Positions 50,689 through 60,898 are shown, counted from the stretch's first letter. The stretch is 64,000 nucleotides of DNA from Stomatohabitans albus (GCF_036336025.1 NZ_JAYKKE010000003.1:96738-160737), one strand, 5' to 3'. Translations and numbers: made by a program. The notes: a model not told the origin generated them from the sequence alone.

Positions 50689-51308
50689 CTTGGTTACGTC
50701 GTGGCTTCCAAGCCGTTCTTGTTGTCCTTGTGGTGATAGTGATCTATCTCCTTGTGACAGCGGCTCAGATTCTGTGGGTAGCCGGCCACGATTCTGCTCG
50801 CCAAGACGAACCAAGCCAAGCGATTGTCGTTCTGGGGGCCGCTCAGTGGAGCGGACGACCGTCGCCAGTATTTAAAACTCGCCTTGACCAGGGTAAATAC
50901 TTGTGGGAGCAGCATTATGCACCGGTTGTTGTTTTAACTGGCGGCCAAGGCGGTGAAGGGGAAACCTCCGAAGCCAAAGTAGGGTACACCTACTTGCGGA
51001 ATCAGGGGATGCCTGATGACGCATTGATGCTAGAGGTACAAGGGCGATCGACGTGGCAGAGTTTGAAAGCCAGTTCACGGTTTTTAAAAAACCAGGGCAT
51101 CACAACAGTCACCCTTGTCAGCGATGGCTGGCATCTGGCTCGAGCAAGTGCCATGGCAGCCCGTTTGGGATTAACGGTTACTACAAGCGCTGCCCAAGAA
51201 TCAGCACTATCCCAAGAGAAGGAGTGGCAGGCCATTTACCGCGAGATTGTAGCCCTCGGGGTTGGCCGCATTATCGGATTCGACCGACTCGACCGGCTGG
51301 GGCACTAA
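50685..51308 (+). CDS. YdcF-family (DUF218) membrane-anchored protein
   Basis: A 207-residue protein with one N-terminal helix (AVLVVLVVIVIYLLVTAAQI) and a DUF218 domain: IVVLGAAQWSGRPSPVFKTRL, VVLTGGQGGEGETSEAKVG, then STWQSLKASSRFL and LVSDGWHLARA. This fold is found in SanA and YdcF, linked to envelope barrier function and S-adenosylmethionine binding respectively. The ATG overlaps the Nudix stop by four bases, so it belongs to the dtxR operon. Confidence 0.88.
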   Translation: MTWLRRGFQAVLVVLVVIVIYLLVTAAQILWVAGHDSARQDEPSQAIVVLGAAQWSGRPSPVFKTRLDQGKYLWEQHYAPVVVLTGGQGGEGETSEAKVGYTYLRNQGMPDDALMLEVQGRSTWQSLKASSRFLKNQGITTVTLVSDGWHLARASAMAARLGLTVTTSAAQESALSQEKEWQAIYREIVALGVGRIIGFDRLDRLGH

Positions 51309-51398
51309 CGGGCACTAGCCCAGCACATCCCCTCCTCGCTTCTGTGTTCGTCGTATGCCGAGTTATTCCGTCCACACCAACGCTAACGACGTAGCAAA

Positions 51399-52979
51399 CT
51401 ATTCGGACGGCGCATCTGACACCCCACCGCCAACACGTTCCTTTCGTGGAATGTAGTACTGACTTGACTGCATATAGCGACTTGTAGGAGGGATATAGGC
51501 AACCGTTTGTCCAAGGTATTGATCTAATGATTGTAGATAATCATTAGATGCCTTCTCTATCTCGCTACGACGTGCTTTAAACTGTTTGAATATTTCGTCA
51601 TAGCGTGCTCGAGCTTTGGTTTCCAACAGGTAACTTACATAGTCATCACCTGAATCTATCCCAACCTCTTTTCCAAGCTTAAGTGCCTCTAGAATGACAT
51701 CGTGATATTCCTCTGAATAAGAGTTATATAAATCAAAGTTTGCCGTTACACCTTCATGCTGACTCTTCCAAACGTTATCTTTCAATGGATAATCGAGCGG
51801 CTGCCACTGGTAGGTAGAATTAGACAACTCATGAATACGCTGTAACTCCGACGTCAAGTTTACGGCATCATTTGCGTTGGCATAATATCCACCACCCGAC
51901 TCTGCGATAGCACGAAGTTCCTTGTCTTGGTTGGCATCAACATTAAACCCAATTATTCCCATCACGACATTCGTGTTGGCTGCTTTTACCTGTTGGGCAA
52001 TACCTACTGGATCACCGTCACATGTTTCAATCCCATCAGTGACGATATAGAGGATATTGAGGTCCTTTTCAGCTGATTGGTGAGTCAAATCCTCACTACC
52101 CATTGCAATGGATTGGGCAATAGATGTCCACCCTGTGGGCTGAATTGAACCCAGCGCATCCGCTACCTGTGCACTATTGTTACTGGCAATCGGTGCCACA
52201 AGCTCGTTTGCCGCGCACGATTCAGCTTTACCTGCTTTTTTATTAGTACCTCGATGGCCGAAGACACGCAATCCGACCTTGGCATGGGGTGGTAATTGAT
52301 TAACCACGTTAGTAATAGATTCTTTGGCAATATCCATCATGGTCCTGCCATCAATGTTCGCTGCCATCGAACCACTAGCATCTAGAACTATTTCAATATT
52401 AACATTGTTTGTTTCAACAACAGGTTCATGATTAAATGGATTATCACCACTATCCTTAAAAATAAGATATCCCCACTTATCAGGTGTTTCCAATACTTCG
52501 TGTTTTCGCCCCACCAAGTAGAGGATTTTTGCAAGCATTGTGGCGATTCTAGGATCATCCCTATCCTTCAATCCCTTTGGCAACACAGGAGTAATCTTTT
52601 TAAGCTCAGCCTTAATATTTGCTTCCCATTCCTGATTTTTCCGGTCATAATCAGGATCATCTTTGTAAGGCTTTTGATAAATACCTGGTGGCGTTTGTAT
52701 TGCTTGCTCATAGGTGCTTTCAGGGAGTTCGCTTACCCCATTCACCCCTTGGCCAAGCTGCAAACTATCCTCATCATCACCAGATGGCGCCGACGACGCA
52801 CGGGATTCACTGGTGGCTACATTCGCCATGGCACTCGATGACTGGCTTGGTGACATGCTACCTTCAGGAAGTTGCACCGTTGTATCGGCCTGTTCATCAG
52901 CCGATGGGGTGCAGGCGGCGAGTGCCCAAGCCAACGCCAATGCGGTAACAAATAAACGATGTGTCGATGTACGCAACAT
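51399..52979 (-). CDS. Lipoprotein with von Willebrand factor A domain
   Basis: A 526-residue surface lipoprotein. The ATG at 52979 has AAAGGA six bases upstream; the signal peptide ends in the lipobox LAAC near residue 22, followed by a Ser/Thr-rich spacer. A VWA domain starts near residue 190 with the metal-ion-dependent adhesion site complete: VLDASGSM, the threonine in GWTSIAQS, and VTDGIETC with the aspartate. A C-terminal region of ~170 residues, helix-rich (KARARYDEIFKQFKARRSEI), follows the VWA fold and has no recognised family. It likely binds an external protein through Mg/Ca. AT-richer than neighbouring core genes. Standalone, convergent with the dtxR operon. Confidence 0.85.
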   Translation of the reverse strand: MLRTSTHRLFVTALALAWALAACTPSADEQADTTVQLPEGSMSPSQSSSAMANVATSESRASSAPSGDDEDSLQLGQGVNGVSELPESTYEQAIQTPPGIYQKPYKDDPDYDRKNQEWEANIKAELKKITPVLPKGLKDRDDPRIATMLAKILYLVGRKHEVLETPDKWGYLIFKDSGDNPFNHEPVVETNNVNIEIVLDASGSMAANIDGRTMMDIAKESITNVVNQLPPHAKVGLRVFGHRGTNKKAGKAESCAANELVAPIASNNSAQVADALGSIQPTGWTSIAQSIAMGSEDLTHQSAEKDLNILYIVTDGIETCDGDPVGIAQQVKAANTNVVMGIIGFNVDANQDKELRAIAESGGGYYANANDAVNLTSELQRIHELSNSTYQWQPLDYPLKDNVWKSQHEGVTANFDLYNSYSEEYHDVILEALKLGKEVGIDSGDDYVSYLLETKARARYDEIFKQFKARRSEIEKASNDYLQSLDQYLGQTVAYIPPTSRYMQSSQYYIPRKERVGGGVSDAPSE

Positions 52980-53066
52980 ACCAATCCTTTCATTCCATGA
53001 ATGGGTATTGTGACGTATCACAAGGATCAACAGCGATACCACCCATCATGACCAAATAGACAAGAT

Positions 53067-53831
53067 CTAGGCCTTGAACCGGCTCAGCATCGTGTCGTGA
53101 AGCCCTTTGGTTGATACCACCGCAGCTAAATCATCTCGACCTTCTGGAGTCCACACGGTCATAGCGCCCCCAGCTTCAGGAATGATCACCCGCAGGGGGG
53201 CGATGTCATATTCCATGATCCCATGGTCAATCATCGCATCGGCACGGCCAGTCGCCAGGAGTAGCCAGGCATATGCATCACCCCAGGTGCGCACCATCGT
53301 GTCTCCACGTATAAAAGCTTCGCGCATCGTAGGGGTAGCCCATTCAAAACCGGAAGTCAGAATCAAACTCATACGAGTAAGTTCAGTAGTTGTTCGTACC
53401 TTGGCCGGTACGACGTCACCATCGGCGCGCTCCCAGAACGCCCCTCCGTCACGAATCGCATACACCGTTTCGCCTAATGCTGGAAGATGTACGACCCCAA
53501 TGAGCGGACCAGCAACATCTTCAACGGCGATGAGAACACCATAGAGGGGCACCCCGTGAATAAAACTCTTAGTACCGTCAATAGGGTCGATTGTCCACAC
53601 ATAATCACTGGTGCCAAGCTGCTCTCCAAACTCTTCACCAACCATCCCATCACCAGGAAATTGTTCACCGATGCGGGTTCGGATGAGCGCCTCAGACCCG
53701 GTATCTGCCAGCGTCACGGGAGATGAGTCCTGCTTCATCTCAACTTGTAAACCGGGTTTATTGAAGTACTCCAGCGTCAACTGGCCAGCTTCTTTTGCAA
53801 TTGCCAATGCAGCTTCTAAACGTGGATTCAT
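53067..53831 (-). CDS. Inositol-monophosphatase-family phosphatase (HisN-like)
   Basis: A 254-residue Mg-dependent phosphatase. Motif 1 is WTIDPIDGTKSF near residue 80, the upstream glutamate is in GMVGEEFGE, and motif 2 is the late EYDIAPLRVIIPEAGG. The GTKSFIHGVPLYGVLIAVE form is most like the actinobacterial histidinol-phosphatase group (HisN) rather than true inositol monophosphatases. No histidine genes are nearby, so the substrate remains uncertain. It is divergent from the ABC exporter genes with 35 bases between starts. Confidence 0.85.
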   Translation of the reverse strand: MNPRLEAALAIAKEAGQLTLEYFNKPGLQVEMKQDSSPVTLADTGSEALIRTRIGEQFPGDGMVGEEFGEQLGTSDYVWTIDPIDGTKSFIHGVPLYGVLIAVEDVAGPLIGVVHLPALGETVYAIRDGGAFWERADGDVVPAKVRTTTELTRMSLILTSGFEWATPTMREAFIRGDTMVRTWGDAYAWLLLATGRADAMIDHGIMEYDIAPLRVIIPEAGGAMTVWTPEGRDDLAAVVSTKGLHDTMLSRFKA

Positions 53832-53866
53832 CGTTTAACCTTACGTGCGTATTGCATACTGGACCA

Positions 53867-55654
53867 ATGAGTTTGCAGCCAGTCCCTATTACGGTCCGCG
53901 ATTTCATCTGGCGAGGGTTAACGGTCTCACCTAAATATGCCGGCATCGCCATAGGTGGTTCGTTCTTGTGGGCCGTCATGACGGTACTTTGGGCTCGTCT
54001 CCTTGGACAAGTAACGGACACGATCATCATCCCCGCACTCCGTACCAACGCAGTGCCCACCCGGGACCTTATTCACGCAACACTCATCTTGTTAGGTGCG
54101 GGGTTGTTAAACGGGTTGGGGGTGTTATTGCGTCGATACGGGTCATATGTGTTTATTCTTAAAGGCCAGGCCTTTCATCGTTCTCGTGTTGCACTGCACT
54201 ACTTGAAGTTACCCCTGGCCTGGCATCGCGCTCAACCCGCTGGTGATCTCATTAGCCGTGTCGCCAGTGACGGGGTAACCGCAACATCGGCCCTCCCTCC
54301 CATGGCGATGAGCATCGGCATGGCGGTGATGATTCTCACTACGTATCTCTATATGGCCACCATCGACTTGGCGATGTTGGCTGCCACGCTGATTATTGTC
54401 CCATTGTTGCTGGGGATCAATCGCGCCTTAAACCGTCGGATGCAACCCCATGCCAAAGCGGCTGCCGAAGCTGTGGGCACCCTAACTGGAGCGATTAACG
54501 AAAGTGCCGATGCCGCACTTGCAATCAAAGTGCTGGGTCGGCGTGAAGAGGAGTTAGCTCGTATTGAGCCACTCGCTGAATCAGTACGAGAGAAACGCAT
54601 TGCAATGACTCGTATTTTTGCGCTCTACGATTTGGTCTTTCAAGGCATCCCGTATCTCGCTACCTTTGCCATTTTGGCATTAGGCATTGTCAGGATGCGT
54701 ACAGGTTTAATCAGTGCGGGCGATGTGATCGCCGTGGCCTATTTACTTGGGATGATCACAACCCCCCTTCGTGTCTTGGGATTGTTCTTACAAGAACTCC
54801 CCCGCAGTTTGGCCGGTCTTGGCCGTATTGATGCGGTCATGGCGGTCACTGATCGCGCGGTAGGCGGGCACGAACACTCACCTCAGCCTCAAACCCAAGG
54901 GGCACGAATTGAAATCGACCATGTCACCTATCTCCACCCGCTTGCAGACGGTGGTGACCCCGCTTTAACACACGGGATACGCGATGTGTCACTCACGATT
55001 GAACCTGGTGAAACGATCGCCATTGTTGGCCAGACCGGAGCCGGAAAAAGTACCCTCGTGCATCTCCTTGCGGGTCTCCTTCCTGCCGACACGGGAGAAA
55101 TACGTATAGACGGTACCCCGATTGAGCGTCTTGACCCTGCGGATCGTGCCGAAGCGATTGGCGCCGCATTCCAAGCCCCGTTTCTCTTTAATGACAGTTT
55201 GAAAGCAAACATCACCTTGGGTGAACCCGTTGCTGACGAACAATTGTGGCACACGATTGAGATTGCCCAGGTTCATCGCTTCGTTGCTGATGTTGGTATG
55301 GAAACGCATGTTGGCGAACGAGGTACGCAACTGAGCGGAGGTCAGCGCCAACGAATCGCCCTAGCACGCGCCTTATTGCGCGAACCACGCCTCCTGATTT
55401 TGGATGATGCCACCAGTGCCGTTGATGCGTCCGTGGAAGCCGCCATCTTGGCAGGGTTGCAAGACGCCAAGGCATCTGGCAAACACCCAACAACCGTTAT
55501 TGTGGCGTACCGGTCCGGTTCGATTGCCTTGGCTGACCGGGTAGTCGTTATGGCCGATGGCCGTATCCGCGCGATTGGTACGCATGAGGAGTTGCTGGCG
55601 ACAGACCCCAGTTATGAAGCATTATTGCGTGCGGTAGAGGTTGATGACTCATGA
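53867..55654 (+). CDS. ABC exporter half-transporter with degenerate ATP site
   Basis: A 595-residue transmembrane-plus-ATPase protein (six-helix type IV exporter fold). The nucleotide-binding domain has a good P-loop GQTGAGKST near 387 and signature LSGGQRQRIALARAL, but the catalytic glutamate after Walker B is Asp (LLILDDATSAVD, residue 514) and the switch histidine is Tyr (VAYRSGS, residue 548). Heterodimeric exporters such as TM287/288 have one such inactive site. The frame extends upstream to 53795, but the ATG at 53867 avoids overlap with the divergent phosphatase. Its stop overlaps the next gene by four bases. Confidence 0.93.
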   Translation: MSLQPVPITVRDFIWRGLTVSPKYAGIAIGGSFLWAVMTVLWARLLGQVTDTIIIPALRTNAVPTRDLIHATLILLGAGLLNGLGVLLRRYGSYVFILKGQAFHRSRVALHYLKLPLAWHRAQPAGDLISRVASDGVTATSALPPMAMSIGMAVMILTTYLYMATIDLAMLAATLIIVPLLLGINRALNRRMQPHAKAAAEAVGTLTGAINESADAALAIKVLGRREEELARIEPLAESVREKRIAMTRIFALYDLVFQGIPYLATFAILALGIVRMRTGLISAGDVIAVAYLLGMITTPLRVLGLFLQELPRSLAGLGRIDAVMAVTDRAVGGHEHSPQPQTQGARIEIDHVTYLHPLADGGDPALTHGIRDVSLTIEPGETIAIVGQTGAGKSTLVHLLAGLLPADTGEIRIDGTPIERLDPADRAEAIGAAFQAPFLFNDSLKANITLGEPVADEQLWHTIEIAQVHRFVADVGMETHVGERGTQLSGGQRQRIALARALLREPRLLILDDATSAVDASVEAAILAGLQDAKASGKHPTTVIVAYRSGSIALADRVVVMADGRIRAIGTHEELLATDPSYEALLRAVEVDDS

Positions 55655-57459
55655 GTGCAGCACCAGTACACCGGCAAAGTGATGTGCAGTCGCCTTTTGA
55701 ACCGGCGAGTGTACGCGCCGCCCTTAAGGGGGTAACAACCCATATGCCTGCCTTAACAAAGGGGCTATGGCTAACCATTTGTTTTGCGATGATCGGGACA
55801 TCTGGCCGATTGGTTGTACCGCTCGTCATTCAACGGGTTGCTGGAGTGATCGCCACCGAACCGATTGATACCGATCGGGCACTGACCATATTGGGTGTCG
55901 GGGCACTGCTGAGTGCATTCGCATCAAGTGTTCAGGTACTTGCAATCCGCCGTCTTGGAGCTGGGGCCGAAACAGGCCTGGCCCAAGCTCGTTTACGCGC
56001 GGTTAATGCCATGCACCGGCTAAGTATCGAACAACAAACAATGGCCCCGAGAGGACAGTTGATTAGCCGATTGACGACCGACTTGGATGACATTTCAAGT
56101 TACCTCAGTTCAGGGCTTATTAACCTCGCGCTTTCGGTCTTGCAGATTATTGTGGTAGCGATTGTGATGGTGTGGTGGGCCTGGCCATTGGCACTGATCG
56201 TGGCCATTTGTACTGCTATCTTCGCGATTATTGGGGTGCGTGTTCAGCTACAAATTGCGCCTGCTTTCACCCAAGCTCGTGAAAAAGCAGGCACGATGCA
56301 GGCCGTATTGGCCGAAACGATAATGGGTGCAGAGGTCATTCAAACCTTTGATATTGCTGAACGAACCCAACAACGTGTGTTGACCGCAATTGATGAAACC
56401 CGTCGCGTAGAAACGCGTGGAGGATCGTTGTCGGCACTCTTTAGTGGCATCACACTGTGGTATCAAGCCATCGTTGTGGTTGCCACGATTGTGGCCAGTG
56501 TTGTCATGGTTGCCCACGGCCAGTTAGAACTCGGGGTGGCCTTGGCGTTCCCATTCCTTGTGAATATGTTCACCGACCCGATGAAGTGGTTTGGTGAGTC
56601 CATAACTGGGGCACAAATGACCTTAGCGAGCTGGCGTCGCGTCTGTGGCCTCTTGGACACGGTGCCAGCTATTGCCGACCCCGCCGAAACCGGAACCGTG
56701 CAGTCGATACCAAACGGTCCGGTAGCTATTGATCTAGAGCACGTTTCAATTACCTACACCAATGGCGATCACCCTGCCTTAACGGTGCCGTCCTTGCATA
56801 TTCCTCCACGCGAACAAGTTGCGGTGGTTGGAGAAACCGGCAGTGGTAAAACAACGCTCTCAAAACTGGTCACTCGGCTCCTGCTACCAACGACAGGTGT
56901 TATCCGTATTGGCGGCATTGACCTTGCACATGTTGGGGAACGGGACTTACGTGAGAAAATACTGATGATTCCCCAAGATGACGTGCTCATGGCATCATCC
57001 CTACGCTCTAATTTGTGGTTAGCCAAGCCAGGTGCTGATGATGCAACCTTTATTCATGCGATGGATGATTTAGGGCTCTTGGGGTGGCTCCATGAGCTGC
57101 CCTTGGGGCTTGATACACCGTTAGGCGAACGCGGTGCCAATTTGAGCGCCGGTCAGCGTCAACTCATTGGACTGATTCGGGCGCATCTCGCCTCCCCACA
57201 AATCTTGGTGCTAGACGAAGCCACAAGTGCATTGGATCCGGCAACGGAGCGGCTTGTTCGCCATGCGATGCAAACACTTGTTGCAGATCGGACGACCATC
57301 ACCATTGCCCACCGACTTAGTACGGCCGCTGAAGCGGACCGGATTCTTGTCATCGATGATGGCCACATTATTGAAGATGGTTCCCATCGTGAGCTGCTTG
57401 CACTTACCGGTGGCCGATATGCAACATTGTGGGCGGCTTGGGAACATGGCACCCAGTAG
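55651..57459 (+). CDS. ABC exporter half-transporter with canonical ATP site
   Basis: A 602-residue partner of the preceding subunit, with the same transmembrane-ATPase layout. Motifs: [29 protein letters not shown] (a variant signature), [14 protein letters not shown] with the catalytic glutamate, and [14 protein letters not shown] with the switch histidine. The complementary pattern (canonical Walker B/His here paired with LSGGQ there; degenerate there paired with LSAGQ here) fits one active and one inactive composite site. Substrate unknown; drugs or lipids are usual for this class. Confidence 0.93.
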   Translation: MSAAPVHRQSDVQSPFEPASVRAALKGVTTHMPALTKGLWLTICFAMIGTSGRLVVPLVIQRVAGVIATEPIDTDRALTILGVGALLSAFASSVQVLAIRRLGAGAETGLAQARLRAVNAMHRLSIEQQTMAPRGQLISRLTTDLDDISSYLSSGLINLALSVLQIIVVAIVMVWWAWPLALIVAICTAIFAIIGVRVQLQIAPAFTQAREKAGTMQAVLAETIMGAEVIQTFDIAERTQQRVLTAIDETRRVETRGGSLSALFSGITLWYQAIVVVATIVASVVMVAHGQLELGVALAFPFLVNMFTDPMKWFGESITGAQMTLASWRRVCGLLDTVPAIADPAETGTVQSIPNGPVAIDLEHVSITYTNGDHPALTVPSLHIPPREQVAVVGETGSGKTTLSKLVTRLLLPTTGVIRIGGIDLAHVGERDLREKILMIPQDDVLMASSLRSNLWLAKPGADDATFIHAMDDLGLLGWLHELPLGLDTPLGERGANLSAGQRQLIGLIRAHLASPQILVLDEATSALDPATERLVRHAMQTLVADRTTITIAHRLSTAAEADRILVIDDGHIIEDGSHRELLALTGGRYATLWAAWEHGTQ

Positions 57460-57479
57460 GCTACCCCGTGCACGTGCAC

Positions 57480-58472
57480 TCACTCAGCCGACAGTAACGT
57501 GGCTGCCCGCGTCCGAGCGGCTTCTCCTTCTGGAATAGGAATGAGAGGGTAAGCGTGGTTCATCCGTTCGCCCACGATGATCGTATGAGGAATGTCTGCC
57601 TGCATGAGTTTATTTTTGAGCGGTTCTACATCGGCATAAAACATCTCGTGGGTACCCATGAATACAGTAATAGGCGCCATATGGCGAAAGTCTCCATATA
57701 TCGGGCTGACTCGAGGGTCCTGGGTTTCACCATTGGGGCCTGCCCACGCCTGACCAGCCATTTGGAGATAGCCCCGCTCTAAGAACGGGTCGAGGGAATC
57801 GTAACGGTTCAAGGCAGGGTTGGTGATGGTGGCATCTACCCAGGGTGAAAATACGATGTACTGCTTTGGTTGGGCAAGACCGTTCTTGCGCAGGTTCTGG
57901 CCTAATGCGAGTGCCAACCCCCCACCAGCCGAGTCACCCATAATGGTTATCCGATCGGGATTACCAATATCAGTTAACGTTTGGGCATACGCCGCTATCA
58001 CTTTCGGAAGTGCCGTTTCGACATGATGGCGTGGGGCAAGGGGATAGACGGGCAGCACAACCCTGGCATTGGCTTGAGTAGCAATGTTGTCCACCGCGCG
58101 AAGCGTCATATCAGACGCCTGGTGGACGTACCCGCCACCATGAATATAGAACAGAATTGGCTGGTTCGGATTGTCATTGGCATTCCAGCTCAGCACCTGC
58201 ATACCATCCACGCGCGTTTCCGTTACCGTTTGCCCGATGGAGGTAATCGGAAGCGTCAGCTCATCGGGTTCTTGAAGGCGGGCAAGGTGCTCAACGCCCT
58301 CATGTGCCGCACGTGCCCCGTCAGCTTTATACCCCATAGCCCACATATATTGTTCAACAATCCAACTTCTCAAAGACCGCTGTTCAACGACGTTGATGAT
58401 GACGGCCGCAAATCCAACAGCCACAAGGAGCACCGCAACGGTAATCACAATGACGTTGGTGAAAGATCGCAT
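57480..58472 (-). CDS. Membrane-anchored alpha/beta hydrolase (HSL-type esterase)
   Basis: A 330-residue esterase/lipase of the hormone-sensitive-lipase type. An N-terminal helix (VIVITVAVLLVAVGFAAVII) anchors it; the oxyanion motif HGGGYVHQ is near 110, the serine nucleophile is in GDSAGGGLA near 175, and the last residues of the triad are likely GTHEMFYAD (acid) and the histidine in MNHAYPL. It would hydrolyse short-chain esters outside or at the membrane. Convergent with the ABC exporter, 20 bases apart. The 169 bases beyond its start, toward aroQ, show no clear element. Confidence 0.87.
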   Translation of the reverse strand: MRSFTNVIVITVAVLLVAVGFAAVIINVVEQRSLRSWIVEQYMWAMGYKADGARAAHEGVEHLARLQEPDELTLPITSIGQTVTETRVDGMQVLSWNANDNPNQPILFYIHGGGYVHQASDMTLRAVDNIATQANARVVLPVYPLAPRHHVETALPKVIAAYAQTLTDIGNPDRITIMGDSAGGGLALALGQNLRKNGLAQPKQYIVFSPWVDATITNPALNRYDSLDPFLERGYLQMAGQAWAGPNGETQDPRVSPIYGDFRHMAPITVFMGTHEMFYADVEPLKNKLMQADIPHTIIVGERMNHAYPLIPIPEGEAARTRAATLLSAE

Positions 58473-58641
58473 GTGTGCTCGCCAATCGTTGAGGGGTGAT
58501 GGTCAGTTAACGGGTCATTGTCGACGGGTTTGTTCCGGGTGGTGGGTAGCTTCGGGAATACGTCCGCTGTGGTCAACCTTTCGAACGGTTAGTTCTGTAG
58601 CTAGCTGGCGCACTTATCCCTTCTGTACACGCGCTGCCTGA

Positions 58642-59082
58642 TTAACGCCCATTAAGCAAATGGGCGGCGTGCAGCACCGCCAATCGGTATCCGTGTGCGC
58701 CAGCCCCACAGATCAAGGCATCTGCGATCATTGAAATGAAGGAGTGCGAACGAAAATCTTCTCGTTGATGAATGTGGCTGAGATGAACTTCAACAACCGG
58801 CCCTTCAAATAATTCCAATGCATCATGGATAGCAATTGACGTGTGGGTCCAGGCACCGGCGTTAATAACAATGGCATCAGCTGTCCTAGTTGCCTCATGA
58901 ATCCCGTCGATGAAAACACCCTCGTGGTTTGTCTGCATAAATACGAGGTCATGGCCCTCTTCATGGGCAGTATCACGGCATAGTTGCTCCACATCATGCA
59001 GCGTTTCAGTACCGTAATAGTCCGGGTCGCGTTTCCCCAACATATTTAAATTGGGGCCATTAAATACCGCGATCGTGGTCAT
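58642..59082 (-). CDS. aroQ: Type II 3-dehydroquinate dehydratase
   Basis: Third step of the shikimate pathway. The 146-residue size is typical. Motifs: FNGPNLNMLGKRDPDYYGT (with the active tyrosine and arginine of the lid), TNHEGVFIDGIHEA, NAGAWTHTSIAIHDAL and EVHLSHIHQREDFRSHSF. Usual NPGAYTHTS reads NAGAWTHTS here and SNIH reads SHIH, modest changes near the active site. The start overlaps the stop of the thioesterase gene by four bases. Confidence 0.95.
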   Translation of the reverse strand: MTTIAVFNGPNLNMLGKRDPDYYGTETLHDVEQLCRDTAHEEGHDLVFMQTNHEGVFIDGIHEATRTADAIVINAGAWTHTSIAIHDALELFEGPVVEVHLSHIHQREDFRSHSFISMIADALICGAGAHGYRLAVLHAAHLLNGR

Positions 59083-59978
59083 GGGTTAATCAAACGTCCT
59101 TTATGGTCGAGTCCGGTGGCCATCTGTCCAGTATCACCTTGAGGACGGATAAGCCCTTCTTGCGTAATGGTGGCCACAAGTTCACCGTCACGGGTATATA
59201 CGTGACCTTGTGCGGTTCCACGTGCACCCGCAGCACGGCAAGAACGCATGTTATAGAGCAACCAGTCATCAAACTTGACTGGACGCTGGAACCAAATGGA
59301 GTGATTCAAACTGGCAAGTTGATAACGGGTCGTAGGTGTGGGCATGTGTGGAAGTACTGCCGGAATAAGGAGGGCCATATCGCTTGCAAAAGTCAAGAAG
59401 CAGGCATGGAGGCGCATATCCCCGTTGATAGGCTCAGCCGATTTAAACCACAGCTGTAGCGTATTTGCCTGAACGGCAGCTTGAACATCAAGCGGTTGTA
59501 CAAGGTTAACTTTGATTGCTTCGCTTCCGGGAAACTGATCAGCAAGCCAGGGCACGCCACGCTTAACCATGTCAGGGAGCACATCGGCAACTTCATCAGG
59601 CCAGGGCACAACCGGACGGGTGATCTGGTGTTCCGGTCCGGGCTCCTGGATATGAAACCCCGTAATCATCATGAAGATTGGACGGTCCTCTTGATAGGCC
59701 GTTACCACACGATTACTAAATGCGCGTCCATCACGTACCCGATCCACTTCAAAGATAATGGGGATTGTGGGATCACCGTGATGAAAAAACGATGAGTGCA
59801 AACTGTGTACTTGACGGTCCTCATCAACGGTTCGCATCGCCGCCATCAACGATTGGGCTGCGACTTGGCCACCGAAAACCCGTTGAACGGTTGTCTCTGG
59901 GGCGTGAGCAGTAAATCTGTTCTCGCCAATTTCCTCTAGATTTAAGAGAGATAAAAGACGCTGTGTTGGTGTGCTCAT
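59079..59978 (-). CDS. tesB: Acyl-CoA thioesterase II (TesB type)
   Basis: Hydrolyses acyl-CoA to free fatty acid and CoA. The 299-residue double-hotdog protein shows RVFGGQVAAQSLMAA, VHSLHSSFFHHGDPTIPI, RDGRAFSNRVVTAYQ, FLTFASDMALLIPAV, the aspartate in SLNHSIWFQRP-type second domain and GARGTAQGHVYTRDGELVAT, in family order. The ATG at 59978 is used; the longer frame to 60014 lacks support. Overlaps aroQ by four bases. Confidence 0.93.
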   Translation of the reverse strand: MSTPTQRLLSLLNLEEIGENRFTAHAPETTVQRVFGGQVAAQSLMAAMRTVDEDRQVHSLHSSFFHHGDPTIPIIFEVDRVRDGRAFSNRVVTAYQEDRPIFMMITGFHIQEPGPEHQITRPVVPWPDEVADVLPDMVKRGVPWLADQFPGSEAIKVNLVQPLDVQAAVQANTLQLWFKSAEPINGDMRLHACFLTFASDMALLIPAVLPHMPTPTTRYQLASLNHSIWFQRPVKFDDWLLYNMRSCRAAGARGTAQGHVYTRDGELVATITQEGLIRPQGDTGQMATGLDHKGRLINP

Positions 59979-60037
59979 ATGGTTAATGATGCCTTGAGAA
60001 CCGTCTGTAACCAAACCGACTAGGCAAAAAGGAAGTT

Positions 60038-60700
60038 ATGGCCCAGTTAACGATTAATGATATCCGCGCGTTGTTACGCCCTAATATGCCCGACCTGCCT
60101 CAGATACTTGCCCAGTGGCCAGCAGGTGAAGGCCCCTTGGCCGATGTCCCTATTTTGCCGGCAGATTCAATTCAACCAACAACGTTTACCGAATTACAAG
60201 GCACCGTCCGTGTTGCTGGTGGGTGTGACGATGCACTCACCCTTGGCGGCTTGTTAGAAACTGAGCATCACGCCGTGGTGGCTGCGGCTATGGTGATTAC
60301 ACCCACCGATTTAGATCCTGATGAAGACGAACAAGCCGCAAATACGGCCTTAGCTGCGTATGGTTCACGCCAAACGGATGTACCTACCGAAGTGGTTGCA
60401 TTGCTCGGCAGTTTAGAGGAAGGTGGCCCAGCCTTTGGTGTATTAATTGGGCGTCCGCTCTTTCTTGCTGACCCTGCCGGATTTGAGCCTGGCCCCAATG
60501 CGAGTGCCTCACTCATTCACGCAGTGAATGTGGCAAAGGAAGAGGCTCTACCTGTAATTGGCGACCTGGCCAATATGCCCTGGGAACCAATTAACCCGGA
60601 GTTCTACTTGACCTGGGCGCCGTTTTTTGCCGTGGTTCGTACCGCCTGCCTAGGGTTAGCCATTCGTAGCGCAAGCAACCAGGACGAGACGCCCAATTAA
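60038..60700 (+). CDS. Hypothetical cytoplasmic protein
   Basis: A 220-residue protein that I do not recognise. AAAGGAAGTT just before the ATG at 60038 gives a sound initiation site, and the codon pattern is like that of the neighbours, so it is very likely a real gene. It is acidic (DLDPDEDEQ near 90), without signal peptide or membrane segments, and alternates hydrophobic strands with short helices. It is divergent from the thioesterase gene, with 59 bases between starts, and followed by the initiator tRNA. Confidence 0.7.
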   Translation: MAQLTINDIRALLRPNMPDLPQILAQWPAGEGPLADVPILPADSIQPTTFTELQGTVRVAGGCDDALTLGGLLETEHHAVVAAAMVITPTDLDPDEDEQAANTALAAYGSRQTDVPTEVVALLGSLEEGGPAFGVLIGRPLFLADPAGFEPGPNASASLIHAVNVAKEEALPVIGDLANMPWEPINPEFYLTWAPFFAVVRTACLGLAIRSASNQDETPN

Positions 60701-60824
60701 TACCCCTTGACCGGGCTAAACCCAACCAACCGCAACGAACAGGGAACAGTACCCCTGTGAAGTACAACGGCCAGTTGCCCCAACAATAAATTGCAAAGCC
60801 CCCACCCCCAGCTACTCTTCTTCG

Positions 60825-60898
60825 TGCGAGGTGGAGCAGTTCGGTAGCTCGCCGGGCTCATAACCCGGAGGTCGTAGGTTCAAATCCTGCCCTCGCAA
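60825..60898 (+). tRNA. Initiator tRNA-fMet (CAT)
   Basis: A 74-base cloverleaf. Acceptor arm TGCGAGG pairs with CCTCGCA; D arm GAGC/GCTC; anticodon arm CCGGG-CTCATAA-CCCGG with the three G-C pairs that mark initiators; TTCAAAT T-loop. The anticodon is at 60859-60861. The 3' CCA is not encoded (CGA follows A73). Position 1-72 is T-A, where many bacterial initiators have an unpaired C-A. Confidence 0.95.
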
